From NCBI RefSeq assembly GCF_009720825.1, contig NZ_WNKY01000017.1, forward strand, positions 54,283 through 118,282: a DNA stretch of 64,000 nucleotides, written 5' to 3'. The stretch is from Duganella radicis (GTDB taxonomy: Bacteria > Pseudomonadota > Gammaproteobacteria > Burkholderiales > Burkholderiaceae_D). Below the pieces are notes generated by a model. That model saw only the letters and a program-made list of their open reading frames with translations. It was not told where the DNA came from and did no database searches. Position numbers and translations under genes: made by a program. This document shows positions 24,420-33,190 of the stretch, piece after piece (positions within the stretch are counted from its first letter, which is position 1; every line of letters starts with the position of its first letter).

Positions 24420-26192
24420 TTATCTGATACCCAAGGCGGCCGTCACTTTCAGCACTTCGTCCGCCGTGGTCACGCCTTCCTCGATCTTGCAGGCGCCGGC
24501 CACGCGCAGTGGCTTCATGCCGTCCGCCACGCTCTGGCGGCGCAGGGCCTGGATGTCGGTTTCCTCGCGCACTTGCGAGCTGAAGGCCTCGGTCACGATC
24601 AGCAGCTCGTACAGGCCGGTGCGGCCGCGGTAGCCGGTCTGGCGGCATTCCGGACAGCCGACCGGCTTGTACACGGCGGCCGGCTTGGGCAGCCGCCATT
24701 CGCCCGCCAGGCTGTGCCAGATTTCGTCGCTCAGCTCGCCGCCTTCGGCCTTGCAGTCCTCGCACAAGGTGCGCACCAGGCGCTGCGCCATGATGCCGAT
24801 CAGCGTGGCTTCCAGCAGGTAGTAGGGCACGCCCAGTTCCAGCAGGCGCATCACGGCCGAGGGCGCGTCGTTGGTATGCAGTGTCGACAGCACCAGGTGG
24901 CCGGTCAGCGCCGCCTGGATCGCCATTTCGGCGGTGGCCAGGTCGCGGATCTCGCCGACCATGATGATGTCCGGGTCTTGCCGCATCAGTGCGCGCACGC
25001 CGTCGGCAAACGACAGCTCGATGCCGGGCTGGACCTGCATCTGGTTGAAGGCCGGCTCCACCATCTCGATCGGGTCTTCCACGGTGCAGACGTTGACCTC
25101 GGAGGTGGCCAGCGCTTTCAATGTGGTGTACAGGGTGGTGGTCTTGCCCGAGCCGGTCGGCCCGGTCACCAGGATGATGCCGTGCGGGCGCCGGGTCAGC
25201 GCGTCCCAGCGGTCGGCGTCGTCCTGCGGGAAGCCCAGTTCCGGCAGGGTCTTGACCACCACGTCCGGGTCGAAGATACGCATCACCAGCTTTTCGCCAA
25301 ACGCGGTCGGCAGGGTCGACAGGCGCAGTTCGACTTCCTGGCCGCCGGCGGTGCGGGTCTTGATGCGGCCGTCCTGCGGGCGGCGCTTTTCGATCACGTC
25401 CATGCGCCCCAGCAGCTTGATGCGCGCGGTCATGGCGATCATCACCACCGCCGGCACCTGGTAGACCTGGTGCAGCACGCCGTCGATGCGGAAGCGGATG
25501 GCCGCCATGTCGCGCTTGGGTTCGAGGTGGATGTCGGAGGCGCGCTGTTCAAACGCGTACTGCCACAGCCAGTCGACAATGTTGATGACGTGCTGGTCGT
25601 TGGCGTCGACCTGCTTGTTGCTCTTGCCCAGTTCGACCAACTGCTCGAAGTTGTTGCGCAGCGTGAGGTCGTTGCTGTTGGATTTGTTGGCCTTCTTGAT
25701 CGACTTGGCCAGGCTGAAGAACTGGGTGATGTATTGCGCGATGTCGAGCGGATTGGCGATCACGCGGCGGATCGCGCGGCGCGAGATCTTGGCGATCTCC
25801 GCTTCCCACTCCTGGGCGTTGGGATCGGCGGTGGCCACCACCAGCGTGTCGGCGGTCAGCTCCACCGGCAGGATGTTGAAGCGGGCGGCGTAGCTGGCCG
25901 ACATCACGTCGGCCACCTTGGTGAAGTCGATCTTCAGCGGATCGATGCGGATGAAGGGCAGGTTGGAGCGCTGCGCCAGCCATTCGCACAGCGCGTCCAG
26001 CGTCAGCAGCTTGTGCGGCGGTTGCGCCGACAGCAGTTTGGCGTGCGCTACCGCGCACAAGGGATGCATGTAGCCGCTGGTGTTCTTGAGGATGGCCGAG
26101 CTTTGCGCGTACAGCTCCTTGACCTCGGCCTTGCGTATCATGCCGTCGGCCAGCAGCCATGTGTAAATCTGTTGCAGGTCGAGCGGTGTCAT
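24420..26192 (-). CDS. GspE/PilB family secretion or pilus assembly ATPase
   Basis: The 590-residue cytoplasmic ATPase has an N-terminal GspE-like domain (about 30-180), then the secretion ATPase core with Walker A GPTGSGKTTTLY near residue 342, an Asp box (CTVEDPIE), Walker B DIIMVGEIRD near 405 and a His box (LSTLHTNDAPSAV). A zinc-binding set of four cysteines follows (C..C in LCEDC and CPEC). These hexameric ATPases power type II secretion or type IV pilus extension. No other secretion or pilus genes are within the window, so which system it serves is open. It is followed downstream by tRNA-Lys. Confidence 0.92.
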   Translation of the reverse strand: MTPLDLQQIYTWLLADGMIRKAEVKELYAQSSAILKNTSGYMHPLCAVAHAKLLSAQPPHKLLTLDALCEWLAQRSNLPFIRIDPLKIDFTKVADVMSASYAARFNILPVELTADTLVVATADPNAQEWEAEIAKISRRAIRRVIANPLDIAQYITQFFSLAKSIKKANKSNSNDLTLRNNFEQLVELGKSNKQVDANDQHVINIVDWLWQYAFEQRASDIHLEPKRDMAAIRFRIDGVLHQVYQVPAVVMIAMTARIKLLGRMDVIEKRRPQDGRIKTRTAGGQEVELRLSTLPTAFGEKLVMRIFDPDVVVKTLPELGFPQDDADRWDALTRRPHGIILVTGPTGSGKTTTLYTTLKALATSEVNVCTVEDPIEMVEPAFNQMQVQPGIELSFADGVRALMRQDPDIIMVGEIRDLATAEMAIQAALTGHLVLSTLHTNDAPSAVMRLLELGVPYYLLEATLIGIMAQRLVRTLCEDCKAEGGELSDEIWHSLAGEWRLPKPAAVYKPVGCPECRQTGYRGRTGLYELLIVTEAFSSQVREETDIQALRRQSVADGMKPLRVAGACKIEEGVTTADEVLKVTAALGIR

Positions 26193-26205
26193 GCGGCCAG
26201 CCTTT

Positions 26206-27006
26206 CTATTTTGTCGTGATGCCCTTGACCCAGGACTTGGCCGGCAGCTTGGTGTCGGCCACGATCTGCGCGGCGCGCGCCGCCAGCGCCGCCGGATCGA
26301 TTGCGTGCTGGCGCTTGAAGGCTATCGCGACCACGTTACCATCATGTACCCGCGGCAGGCAAATCACTTGCGCAAAGGCGAACTTCATGGCCTTGAGGTT
26401 GCGCGCGTAGCTCGGGTGGTCGCCGAACAGGTTGACGGTCATCACGCCATCGTCGGTCAGGCAGGCGTTGCAGGAGGTGTAGAACTCCGGCGTGTCCAGC
26501 ACCGGGCCGCGCGCGGTGGCGTCGTACAGGTCGACTTGCAGCACGTCCAGCGTGTTGACGTTGGCCTTGTCGTTGACGAAGTCCAGCGCGTCCATTTCCA
26601 GCACCTGCAAGCGGCCATCGTTGGGCGGCAGCTTGAACATCGATGCGCAGATCGCGATCACCGAGGGATTCAGTTCGATGGCGGTGACCTGGGCCTCGGG
26701 GAAGGTGGCGTGGCAGAACTTGGTCAGCGCCGCCGTGCCCAGGCCCAGTTGGGCGATGCGGCGCGGCTGCTCCAGCCACAGCATCCAGGCCATCATCTGC
26801 TGCGCGTATTCCAGCTCCGGCCAGTTGGGCTTGCGGATGCGCATGGCGCCCTGCACCCATTCGGTGCCGAAGTGCAGGTAGCGCACGCCGTCCTGCTCGG
26901 ACAGGGTGACCGGCGCGTATTTCGGCTTGCGGGCCTTGGCCGGCGCGGACTTCGACGCCGGGCGCGAAGATTCTTCTTTTTCGATGGATTTACGTTTGAT
27001 TAACAT
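26206..27006 (-). CDS. Spermidine synthase-like (SAM-fold) protein
   Basis: The 266-residue protein has a lysine-rich start (about residues 1-32) and then the Rossmann core of polyamine synthases: IAQLGLGTAALTKFC as the nucleotide motif, VTAIELNPSVIAIC with the acidic residue that binds the ribose, and VLQVDLYDA as the region of the catalytic Asp. The N-terminal tetramerisation domain of true SpeE is reduced, so activity as an aminopropyltransferase is uncertain. The ATG at 27006 lacks a good ribosome site; the ATG at 27036 is an alternative. Its stop is 13 bp from the start of the gspE/pilB-type gene, so they may be cotranscribed. Confidence 0.78.
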   Translation of the reverse strand: MLIKRKSIEKEESSRPASKSAPAKARKPKYAPVTLSEQDGVRYLHFGTEWVQGAMRIRKPNWPELEYAQQMMAWMLWLEQPRRIAQLGLGTAALTKFCHATFPEAQVTAIELNPSVIAICASMFKLPPNDGRLQVLEMDALDFVNDKANVNTLDVLQVDLYDATARGPVLDTPEFYTSCNACLTDDGVMTVNLFGDHPSYARNLKAMKFAFAQVICLPRVHDGNVVAIAFKRQHAIDPAALAARAAQIVADTKLPAKSWVKGITTK

Positions 27007-27047
27007 TGGGACGGGCCGCTGGAGATGAATCGGCATTATCTGAAAAC

Positions 27048-27076
27048 GACAATGCCGGCGCAAGGCCGGCATTGTC
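27048..27076 (-). terminator. Terminator after the glycine-zipper gene
   Basis: A perfect 12-bp stem (27048-27059 with 27065-27076) with a 5-base loop is followed on the reverse strand by GTTTTC. It lies 20 bases after the stop of the leftward gene at 27096. Confidence 0.75.
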
Positions 27077-27095
27077 AGGGGAGGGCGTCAGGCGC

Positions 27096-27617
27096 TCAAC
27101 GCTGCATCGGTTCCACCACCACGCGCAGGCGCACACGCTCGCCCGGGTCGTAGGACATGACGCTGGTGTAGTTGCGGCCGCGGTAGTCGTAGGTCACCTC
27201 ATAGCCCGAGGTGCGCGATTCCCAGTGGTCCACGGTGCGGCACTGCTTGACGGCTTGCTGGCCCACCGGGCCGCTGTTCGGGGTGTTGGCGTTGTCGACG
27301 CGGTCGCCCACCAGCGCGCCGGCGATGGCGCCGGCGGCGGTGGCCACCGAGCGGCCGGTGCCGCCGCCCACCTGGTTGCCGGCCAGGCCGCCCACCAGGC
27401 CGCCGATGATGGCGCCGCCCACGCTGCGCTCAGGCGCAGGCTGCTGGACTTGCACGTACTCGGTACGGCACTCCTGGCGCGGACGGTTGATTTGCTCGAC
27501 TTGCGGGGTGACGCGCACCACGCGGCCGAAATCCTCGAAATCAGCCGCTTGGGCTTGGGCAAATTGCATGGCGCTCAGGCTCAGGGCCGATGCGATCAGT
27601 TTGGCTTGCAGGTTCAT
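27096..27617 (-). CDS. Glycine-zipper 2TM domain envelope protein
   Basis: The 173-residue protein has a signal peptide (KLIASALSLSAMQFAQAQA), a central glycine zipper (GGAIIGGLVGGLAGNQVGGG and then AGAIAGALVGD) that can insert into membranes, and a C-terminal beta-rich part (YEVTYDYRGRNYTSVMSYDP). It belongs with SlyB/YcfJ-like outer-membrane or periplasmic proteins, whose members respond to envelope stress. It is transcribed alone and has its own terminator. Exact location and role are not determined by sequence. Confidence 0.85.
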   Translation of the reverse strand: MNLQAKLIASALSLSAMQFAQAQAADFEDFGRVVRVTPQVEQINRPRQECRTEYVQVQQPAPERSVGGAIIGGLVGGLAGNQVGGGTGRSVATAAGAIAGALVGDRVDNANTPNSGPVGQQAVKQCRTVDHWESRTSGYEVTYDYRGRNYTSVMSYDPGERVRLRVVVEPMQR

Positions 27618-27871
27618 GTGATACCTCGTTTCGTTCAGGGTGTCTATCAGGGGGATTCTGATATTGCATGAAACGTATGGTAATCCGGCGCCGAAGCCCC
27701 GACTAGTGGCTGGGCGGTATCTGTGGCAACAAATTGTAACAGCGGGGCAAAGCTGAATTGTGCCGATTTCACCCCTAAATCCGGTAAAAATCTTCTGTTT
27801 TTAACAAATATTGCGTTAGACACCACATACGTGTTGATCTGGGAGGAACAACACGTTACCCTAATACGCGT

Positions 27872-28411
27872 ATGGGATTGAATGGCCGGCGCCGACCCGC
27901 CAGCCATGTTAAGTGGACAGGTGCTCAAATTATTTACTCATTAATACACAAGTTAGGCACTCCCGACAGCAAAGTGGACACTCCGTACATACCAGGTCAA
28001 ATTGAGGGAAACGAGAGCTTGCTGGCCAGCGTGCCGCCCAACCTCGTGCAGTCGATCCGCGCCTTCCGCGTGACCGAGTTGCAAGAGGAAGCGGCCAGGC
28101 TGGGGCAGCACTTCCTGTACGCGCACCCGATCGCCGGGGCGACCAAGCAGCAAGTGCTGGGCATTATTTCGGAGTCGTTCCTGTTTCCCAAGGGTGTAGG
28201 CAAGAATTTCGACGGGCTGCGGGAGACCCTGACCGAAACCATGTTCAAGGCAGGCCAGCAGACCGGCTTCCTGATCGTCCTCGAACAATTGCCGAACACC
28301 CAAAAATTTGACAAGGAAGCAAGGGAAACCCTGCTGGACGTCTTCCGCGACGCTGCCGATTACTGGGCCGACAAAAAAGTGCCATTCCGGGTGTTTTACT
28401 CCTTCGAGTAA
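27872..28411 (+). CDS. Barstar family protein (barnase-type ribonuclease inhibitor), start uncertain
   Basis: Residues from about SVPPNLVQSIRAFRV onward match barstar: QEEAARLGQHFLYAHP, FPKGVGKNFDGLRE and the terminal FRVFYSFE. Barstar inhibits barnase-like RNases by filling the active site. No barnase gene is adjacent, so this is an orphan or acts on another target. The N-terminus is doubtful: the ATG at 27872 has no ribosome site and adds about 49 residues without family likeness, while a TTG at 28019 is preceded by GAGGG at a fair distance and begins right at the conserved part. A direct repeat AAGTGGACA (27911 and 27971) in this leader may mark old rearrangement. Confidence 0.75.
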   Translation: MGLNGRRRPASHVKWTGAQIIYSLIHKLGTPDSKVDTPYIPGQIEGNESLLASVPPNLVQSIRAFRVTELQEEAARLGQHFLYAHPIAGATKQQVLGIISESFLFPKGVGKNFDGLRETLTETMFKAGQQTGFLIVLEQLPNTQKFDKEARETLLDVFRDAADYWADKKVPFRVFYSFE

Positions 28412-28516
28412 ACGCGCGCCGCCGCATGCCCGCGTGGGACGGGCCGCCCGACTCCTGCTGCATTGCAACAATTCTTGAGTGGCTGTGTGCCTGTGGACAA
28501 GGTACAATGCCGGGTT

Positions 28517-29128
28517 ATGAAAAACATCGTCATCCTTATTTCCGGCCGCGGCAGCAATATGGAAGCCATCGTGCGCGCGCTGGAGACCGAGCGCTGGCCG
28601 GCGCGCATTGCCGCCGTGATCAGCAACCGCGCGGATGCGCCCGGCCTGGCGTTCGCCGCCCGGCACGGGATCGCGACCGCCGTGGTGGTCAACAAGGATT
28701 ACGCCAGCCGCGCCGAGTTCGACGCCGCCCTGCAAACCGCGATCGATGGCTTTTCGCCCGATCTGGTGGTGCTGGCCGGTTTCATGCGCATCCTGACCGA
28801 GCCGTTCGTCACGCACTACGCCGGACGCATGCTCAATATTCATCCGTCGCTGTTGCCGCTGTTCCCGGGCCTGGCGACGCATGCGCAGGCGCTGGCCGCC
28901 GGCGTGCGGGAACATGGCGCCACGGTGCATTTCGTAACGGCCGAACTCGATCACGGGCCGATGGTGTTACAGGCGTCGGTGCCTGTGCTGCCGGATGATA
29001 CGGTCGAAACCCTGTCGGCCCGCGTGCTGGAACAGGAACATGTCATTTATCCACGCGCGGTGCGCTGGTTTGTAGAAGACAGGTTGACGTTGGCGCAGGG
29101 CGCGGTCCAGGTGGACCACAGTAAGTAA
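28517..29128 (+). CDS. purN: Phosphoribosylglycinamide formyltransferase
   Basis: The 203-residue enzyme transfers formyl from 10-formyl-THF to GAR in purine synthesis. It opens with the GART signature (MKNIVILISGRGSNMEAIV). The catalytic block is complete: LAGFMRILTEPF, then NIHPSLLPLFPG with the catalytic Asn and His, and VHFVTAELDHGPMV with the catalytic Asp. The ATG at 28517 fits the family start; a TTG at 28463 is in frame but adds 18 foreign residues. An RNA methyltransferase gene follows 19 bp downstream, so the two may be cotranscribed. Confidence 0.95.
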   Translation: MKNIVILISGRGSNMEAIVRALETERWPARIAAVISNRADAPGLAFAARHGIATAVVVNKDYASRAEFDAALQTAIDGFSPDLVVLAGFMRILTEPFVTHYAGRMLNIHPSLLPLFPGLATHAQALAAGVREHGATVHFVTAELDHGPMVLQASVPVLPDDTVETLSARVLEQEHVIYPRAVRWFVEDRLTLAQGAVQVDHSK

Positions 29129-29147
29129 AAACTAACCAAGGAATTCC

Positions 29148-30437
29148 ATGAGATTGCCTCCAGCGATACTCGCCAACGCCGAAGAAGTGTTGCGCGAGAT
29201 TTTGCGCTTTGCCGCGCCGGCCGACACCACCCTGTCGCGCTACTTCAAAGACCATCCGCGCCTGGGCGGCCGCGAGCGCGGCGCCATTGCCGAGTCGGTG
29301 TACAACGTGCTGCGCAATAAAAACTTCTACACCGATTTCTCCGAGCAGGGCGGCGGCGCCACCATGCGCCGCCTGACCTTGCTGGGCATGGCGGACGCGG
29401 TGGGCCTGGAGTCGCTGGGCGGCGTGTCGGCCGAGGAAGCCGAGTGGGTCACCCGCATCATGGGCATCGACCGCACGCTGATGCACAAGTCCAGCCGCTC
29501 CAACATGCCGAAGTGGCTGTTCGACAAGTTGGTGGCGCAAATGGGCGAGGAAGAAACGCTGGCGCTGGCCGACGGCATGAACCAGCCGGCGCCGCTGGAC
29601 CTGCGCGTCAACGCGCTCAAGGACAACCGCGAGGACGTCATCGCCAAGCTGGCCGAAGCGCCGATCAAGGCCGAGCCGACCCCGTACGCGCCGCTGGGCC
29701 TGCGCATCCTGACCAAGCCGGCGCTGCAAAACCTGCCGCTGTTCAAGGATGGCCATATCGAGGTGCAGGACGAGGGCAGCCAGATCCTGTCGGCGCTGGT
29801 GGCCGCCAAGCGCGGCGAGATGGTGGTGGACTTCTGCGCCGGCGCCGGCGGCAAGACGCTGTCGCTGGGCGCGACCATGCGCAACACCGGCCGCCTGTAC
29901 GCCTTCGACGTCTCGGAAAAGCGCCTGACCAAGCTGAAGCCGCGGCTGGCGCGCAGCGGCCTGTCGAACGTGCATCCGGTGGTGATCGCGCACGAGCGCG
30001 ACGCCAAGATCAAGCGCCTGGCCGGCAAGATCGACCGCGTGCTGGTGGATGCGCCATGCTCGGGCCTGGGCACCCTGCGCCGCAACCCGGACGTGAAATG
30101 GCGCCAGAAGCCGGACGCCATCGGCGAGCTGCAAGTCAAGCAGGCCGCCATTCTGGATGGCGCCGCGCGCCTGGTGAAGGGCGGCGGCCGCCTGGTGTAC
30201 GCCACCTGCTCGGTGCTGGATGACGAGAATGAATTCATCGCCAGCCAATTCCTGGCAACCCATCCGGACTTCGAACTGGTCCCGATGAGCAAGGCGCTGG
30301 CCGAGCAGAAGATCGAACTGGAGATGGGCGACTACCTCAAGCTGCTGCCGCACAAGCACCAGACCGATGGCTTCTTTGCCGCCGTGTTCGAGCGCAAGCC
30401 GATGCCGAAGAAGGCCAGGGAAGAAGACGAAGCGTAA
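29148..30437 (+). CDS. RsmB/NOP family RNA cytosine-C5 methyltransferase
   Basis: The 429-residue protein has an N-terminal NusB-like helical region and a C-terminal Rossmann methyltransferase. SAM motif I is DFCAGAGGKTLSLG near residue 228. The two conserved cysteines lie in DAPCSGLGTLRRNPD (motif IV) and YATCSVLDDEN (motif VI), the pair needed for m5C formation. The family includes RsmB, which makes m5C967 in 16S rRNA. I cannot tell it from other RsmB-like enzymes, so no symbol is given. Ribosome site AAGGAA precedes the ATG. A clear terminator follows. Confidence 0.9.
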   Translation: MRLPPAILANAEEVLREILRFAAPADTTLSRYFKDHPRLGGRERGAIAESVYNVLRNKNFYTDFSEQGGGATMRRLTLLGMADAVGLESLGGVSAEEAEWVTRIMGIDRTLMHKSSRSNMPKWLFDKLVAQMGEEETLALADGMNQPAPLDLRVNALKDNREDVIAKLAEAPIKAEPTPYAPLGLRILTKPALQNLPLFKDGHIEVQDEGSQILSALVAAKRGEMVVDFCAGAGGKTLSLGATMRNTGRLYAFDVSEKRLTKLKPRLARSGLSNVHPVVIAHERDAKIKRLAGKIDRVLVDAPCSGLGTLRRNPDVKWRQKPDAIGELQVKQAAILDGAARLVKGGGRLVYATCSVLDDENEFIASQFLATHPDFELVPMSKALAEQKIELEMGDYLKLLPHKHQTDGFFAAVFERKPMPKKAREEDEA

Positions 30438-30441
30438 TTCA

Positions 30442-30468
30442 ACAGGCCGGGGAATCCGGCCTGTTTTA
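30442..30468 (+). terminator. Rho-independent terminator after the RNA methyltransferase gene
   Basis: AACAGGCCGG (30442-30451) pairs with CCGGCCTGTT (30457-30466) around a 5-base loop and runs into TTTT, directly after the stop codon. Confidence 0.85.
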
Positions 30469-30507
30469 CGTTAAGCTACACACCTCAATCACAGGACCAT
30501 TCACACG

Positions 30508-31851
30508 ATGCCGCAACAACAGCCCTTGCTCAACCTGATCGAAGACCTCACCGGCGACCTGCGCGACCCCAGCCTGCTGTGGCAGTTGGCCGCCATCGCC
30601 GTCTCCGTGGTGATCGGCTTCGGGCTGGCGCGGCTGTTGAAGAAGCGCTTCGGCCGTCGCGATGGGCCCACGGGCGTGCTGGGCTTTGGCGTCGAGAGTT
30701 TCGGCCGGGTGATGGCGCCGCTGGCCGTGATCGGCCTGCTGGCGCTGTCGCGCGTGATCCTGGCCAGGTTCCATTACACCCACGTCAACTGGATCAAGGT
30801 GGCGATGCCGATCTTCGGTTCGCTGGCGGTGATCCGCTTCACCTTCTACCTGATCCGCCGGGTGTTCGCGCGCAACGGCCGCACCATCAGCGCCACCATG
30901 CTGGCGTTCGAGAAGGTGTTCCAGCTGCTGGTGTGGCTGGCCTTCGTGCTGTACATCACCGGTTTGTGGAACGATGTGTTCCTGTTCATGGATGGCACCA
31001 TCCTGCCGATCGGTAAGTACAAGGTCAGCATCGCCGACGTCCTGCAAGCCACCGCCTCGGTGATCGTGCTGCTGATGCTGGCGCTGTGGGCCGGCGCCGC
31101 GCTGGAAGAATGGCTGATGAAAGTGCAGGGCATGCACACCAATCTGCGGGTGGTGGTGTCGCGCACGGCGCGCGCGTTGCTGATCCTGGTGGCGGTGCTG
31201 ATGAGCCTGTCGTTGGTGGGCATCGACCTGACCGTGCTGTCGGTGTTTGGCGGCGCGCTGGGCGTGGGGCTGGGTCTGGGCCTGCAGAAGATCGCCAGCA
31301 ACTACGTGTCCGGCTTTGTGATCCTGCTGGACCGCTCGCTGACCATCGGCGACATGATCACGGTCGACAAGTACAGCGGCCGCGTCACCCAGATCAACAC
31401 CCGCTACACCGTGCTGCAAGGGCTGGACGGCATGGAGTCCATCGTGCCCAACGAGATGCTGGTGTCGGGCGCGGTGCAGAATTCCTCGCTGACCAACAGC
31501 CGGGTGAATATTTCGACCAAGGTGTCGGTGGCTTACGATACCGACGTCGATTTGGTGATTCAGTTGCTGACCGACGCCGCGCTGACGGTGGAGCGTGTGC
31601 TGAAGGAACCGTCGCCATCGGTCAACCTGACCACCTTTGGCGCCGACGGCCTGGACCTGACGGTCAACTTCTGGATCGGCGATCCGGAGAACGGCCGTGG
31701 CGGCGTGACGTCCGACGTCAACCGCGCGATCTGGCGCGCGCTCAAGGAAAACAATATCTCTGTTCCATTCCCGCAACGGGAAATGCGCATCCTTGGCCCT
31801 GTGCCCGCGCCGCTCGCGGCGCAAGAAAGCACGACCGTGCCCAAGGAATAA
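30508..31851 (+). CDS. MscS family mechanosensitive ion channel
   Basis: The 447-residue inner-membrane protein has several N-terminal membrane helices and the MscS core. The pore helix is seen as GGALGVGLGLGLQKIASNYV, with the Gly/Ala pattern that packs the gate, followed by the beta domain (FVILLDRSLTIGDMITVDKY, then GRVTQINTRYTVLQ) and the C-terminal alpha/beta domain. Such channels release solutes upon hypo-osmotic shock. The gene stands alone after a terminator, and a fatty acid desaturase gene follows 98 bp downstream. No ribosome site is obvious before the ATG. Confidence 0.9.
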   Translation: MPQQQPLLNLIEDLTGDLRDPSLLWQLAAIAVSVVIGFGLARLLKKRFGRRDGPTGVLGFGVESFGRVMAPLAVIGLLALSRVILARFHYTHVNWIKVAMPIFGSLAVIRFTFYLIRRVFARNGRTISATMLAFEKVFQLLVWLAFVLYITGLWNDVFLFMDGTILPIGKYKVSIADVLQATASVIVLLMLALWAGAALEEWLMKVQGMHTNLRVVVSRTARALLILVAVLMSLSLVGIDLTVLSVFGGALGVGLGLGLQKIASNYVSGFVILLDRSLTIGDMITVDKYSGRVTQINTRYTVLQGLDGMESIVPNEMLVSGAVQNSSLTNSRVNISTKVSVAYDTDVDLVIQLLTDAALTVERVLKEPSPSVNLTTFGADGLDLTVNFWIGDPENGRGGVTSDVNRAIWRALKENNISVPFPQREMRILGPVPAPLAAQESTTVPKE

Positions 31852-31949
31852 TCAGTGATTCAGAGAAAACCGTCGTACAATATCGTCCAAAAGTCGGAAA
31901 CGGCGGGCGACGTACGCCTGTAAAAAACACAATCTTGGTTGGAGTAGTA

Positions 31950-33146
31950 ATGAGTTTATACGCAGTATTGGATTTCCTGTCGAACGGCATCACCCGCTTC
32001 ACGGGCTGGGAAGTGTTCTTCTATACGATGGTGGTCACCCACATCACCATCGCCAGCGTGACGATTTACCTGCACCGCTGCCAGGCGCACCGCGCGCTGG
32101 ACCTGCATCCCATCGTCAGCCACTTCTTCCGTTTCTGGCTGTGGCTGACCACCGGCCAGGTGACCAAGGAGTGGGCTTCGATCCACCGCAAGCACCACGC
32201 CAAGTGCGACACCGAGGAAGATCCGCATAGCCCGGTCACGCGCGGCATCAAGAAAGTGTTCTGGGAAGGCGCCGAGCTGTACCGTGCCGAAGCCAAGAAC
32301 AAGGAAACCATGGAGAAGTACGGTCACGGCACGCCGGATGACTGGATGGAGCGCAACGTCTACACCCGCTACAGCGCGTTTGGCGTGTCGGCTCTGCTGG
32401 TGATCAACGTGCTGCTGTTCGGCGTGATCGGCATTACCGTGTGGGCGGTGCAGATGCTGTGGATTCCGGTGACGGCGGCCGGCATCATCAACGGCATCGG
32501 CCACTACTGGGGCTACCGCAACTACGATTGCGCGGACGCGGCCACCAACATCATTCCGCTGGGCCTGCTGATCGGCGGCGAAGAGCTGCACAACAACCAC
32601 CACACCTTTGCCACCTCGGCCAAGCTGTCGTCCAAGTGGTATGAGTTCGACATCGGCTGGGGCTACATCCGCGCGCTGGAAATCGTCGGCCTGGCCAAAG
32701 TGAAGAAGCTGGCGCCGGAACCGAAGTTCGCCAAGGGCAAAATGGAGGCCGACTTCGACACCCTGCAATCGGTGATCGCCAACCGCTACGACGTGATGGC
32801 CAAGTACGCCAAATCGATCAAGAGCGCCTGGAAAGAAGAACTGGAGCACCTGAAGGACAAGGCCCAGCTGGAAGCGCGCTTCCTGAAATCGTCGCGCAAG
32901 CTGATGCAGCGCGAGCCGGGCAAGCTGGAGGCGCCGCAACAGCAGCAGCTGTCGGAATTGTTCCAGCACAGCAAAGCCCTGGAAACCATGCACAATATGC
33001 GTGTGGAGCTGGGCGTGATCTGGGAGCGTTCGCACTTCACCCGCGACCAGCTGCTGCACAAGCTGCAAGACTGGTGCAACCGCGCGGAAGCTTCGGGCAT
33101 CAAGTCCCTGCAAGACTTCTCGCTGCGACTGCGCAGCTACGCATAA
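31950..33146 (+). CDS. Fatty acid desaturase (DesA type) with a C-terminal extension
   Basis: The 398-residue membrane enzyme carries the three histidine boxes of acyl desaturases: HRCQAHRAL near residue 45, HRKHHAKCD near 82 and HNNHHTFATSAKL near 218. They bind the di-iron centre that inserts a cis double bond, probably delta-9, into acyl chains for membrane fluidity. After residue about 265 there is a charged helical tail of about 130 residues, ending LQDWCNRAEASGIKSLQDFS, which is not part of the desaturase fold. The ATG at 31950 follows GGAG; the frame stays open far upstream but that part overlaps the mscS-type gene. Confidence 0.9.
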   Translation: MSLYAVLDFLSNGITRFTGWEVFFYTMVVTHITIASVTIYLHRCQAHRALDLHPIVSHFFRFWLWLTTGQVTKEWASIHRKHHAKCDTEEDPHSPVTRGIKKVFWEGAELYRAEAKNKETMEKYGHGTPDDWMERNVYTRYSAFGVSALLVINVLLFGVIGITVWAVQMLWIPVTAAGIINGIGHYWGYRNYDCADAATNIIPLGLLIGGEELHNNHHTFATSAKLSSKWYEFDIGWGYIRALEIVGLAKVKKLAPEPKFAKGKMEADFDTLQSVIANRYDVMAKYAKSIKSAWKEELEHLKDKAQLEARFLKSSRKLMQREPGKLEAPQQQQLSELFQHSKALETMHNMRVELGVIWERSHFTRDQLLHKLQDWCNRAEASGIKSLQDFSLRLRSYA

Positions 33147-33190
33147 CAAAATGACCCTGCGGGGTAGTGCCGTTCAGTTAGCGTTTAAGT

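Noticed and set aside
27647..27928. A 93-residue reverse-strand frame opposite the barstar leader
   Set aside because: Composition is not protein-like for this genome, there is no ribosome site or family match, and it spans the likely promoter region.
30508..31851. Possible potassium-efflux (KefA/MscK) assignment for the MscS channel
   Set aside because: The protein lacks the large periplasmic domain of MscK, so only the MscS family name is supported.
31086..31949. In-frame extension upstream of the desaturase
   Set aside because: It overlaps the mscS-type gene in another frame, has no desaturase likeness, and the ATG at 31950 has a good ribosome site.
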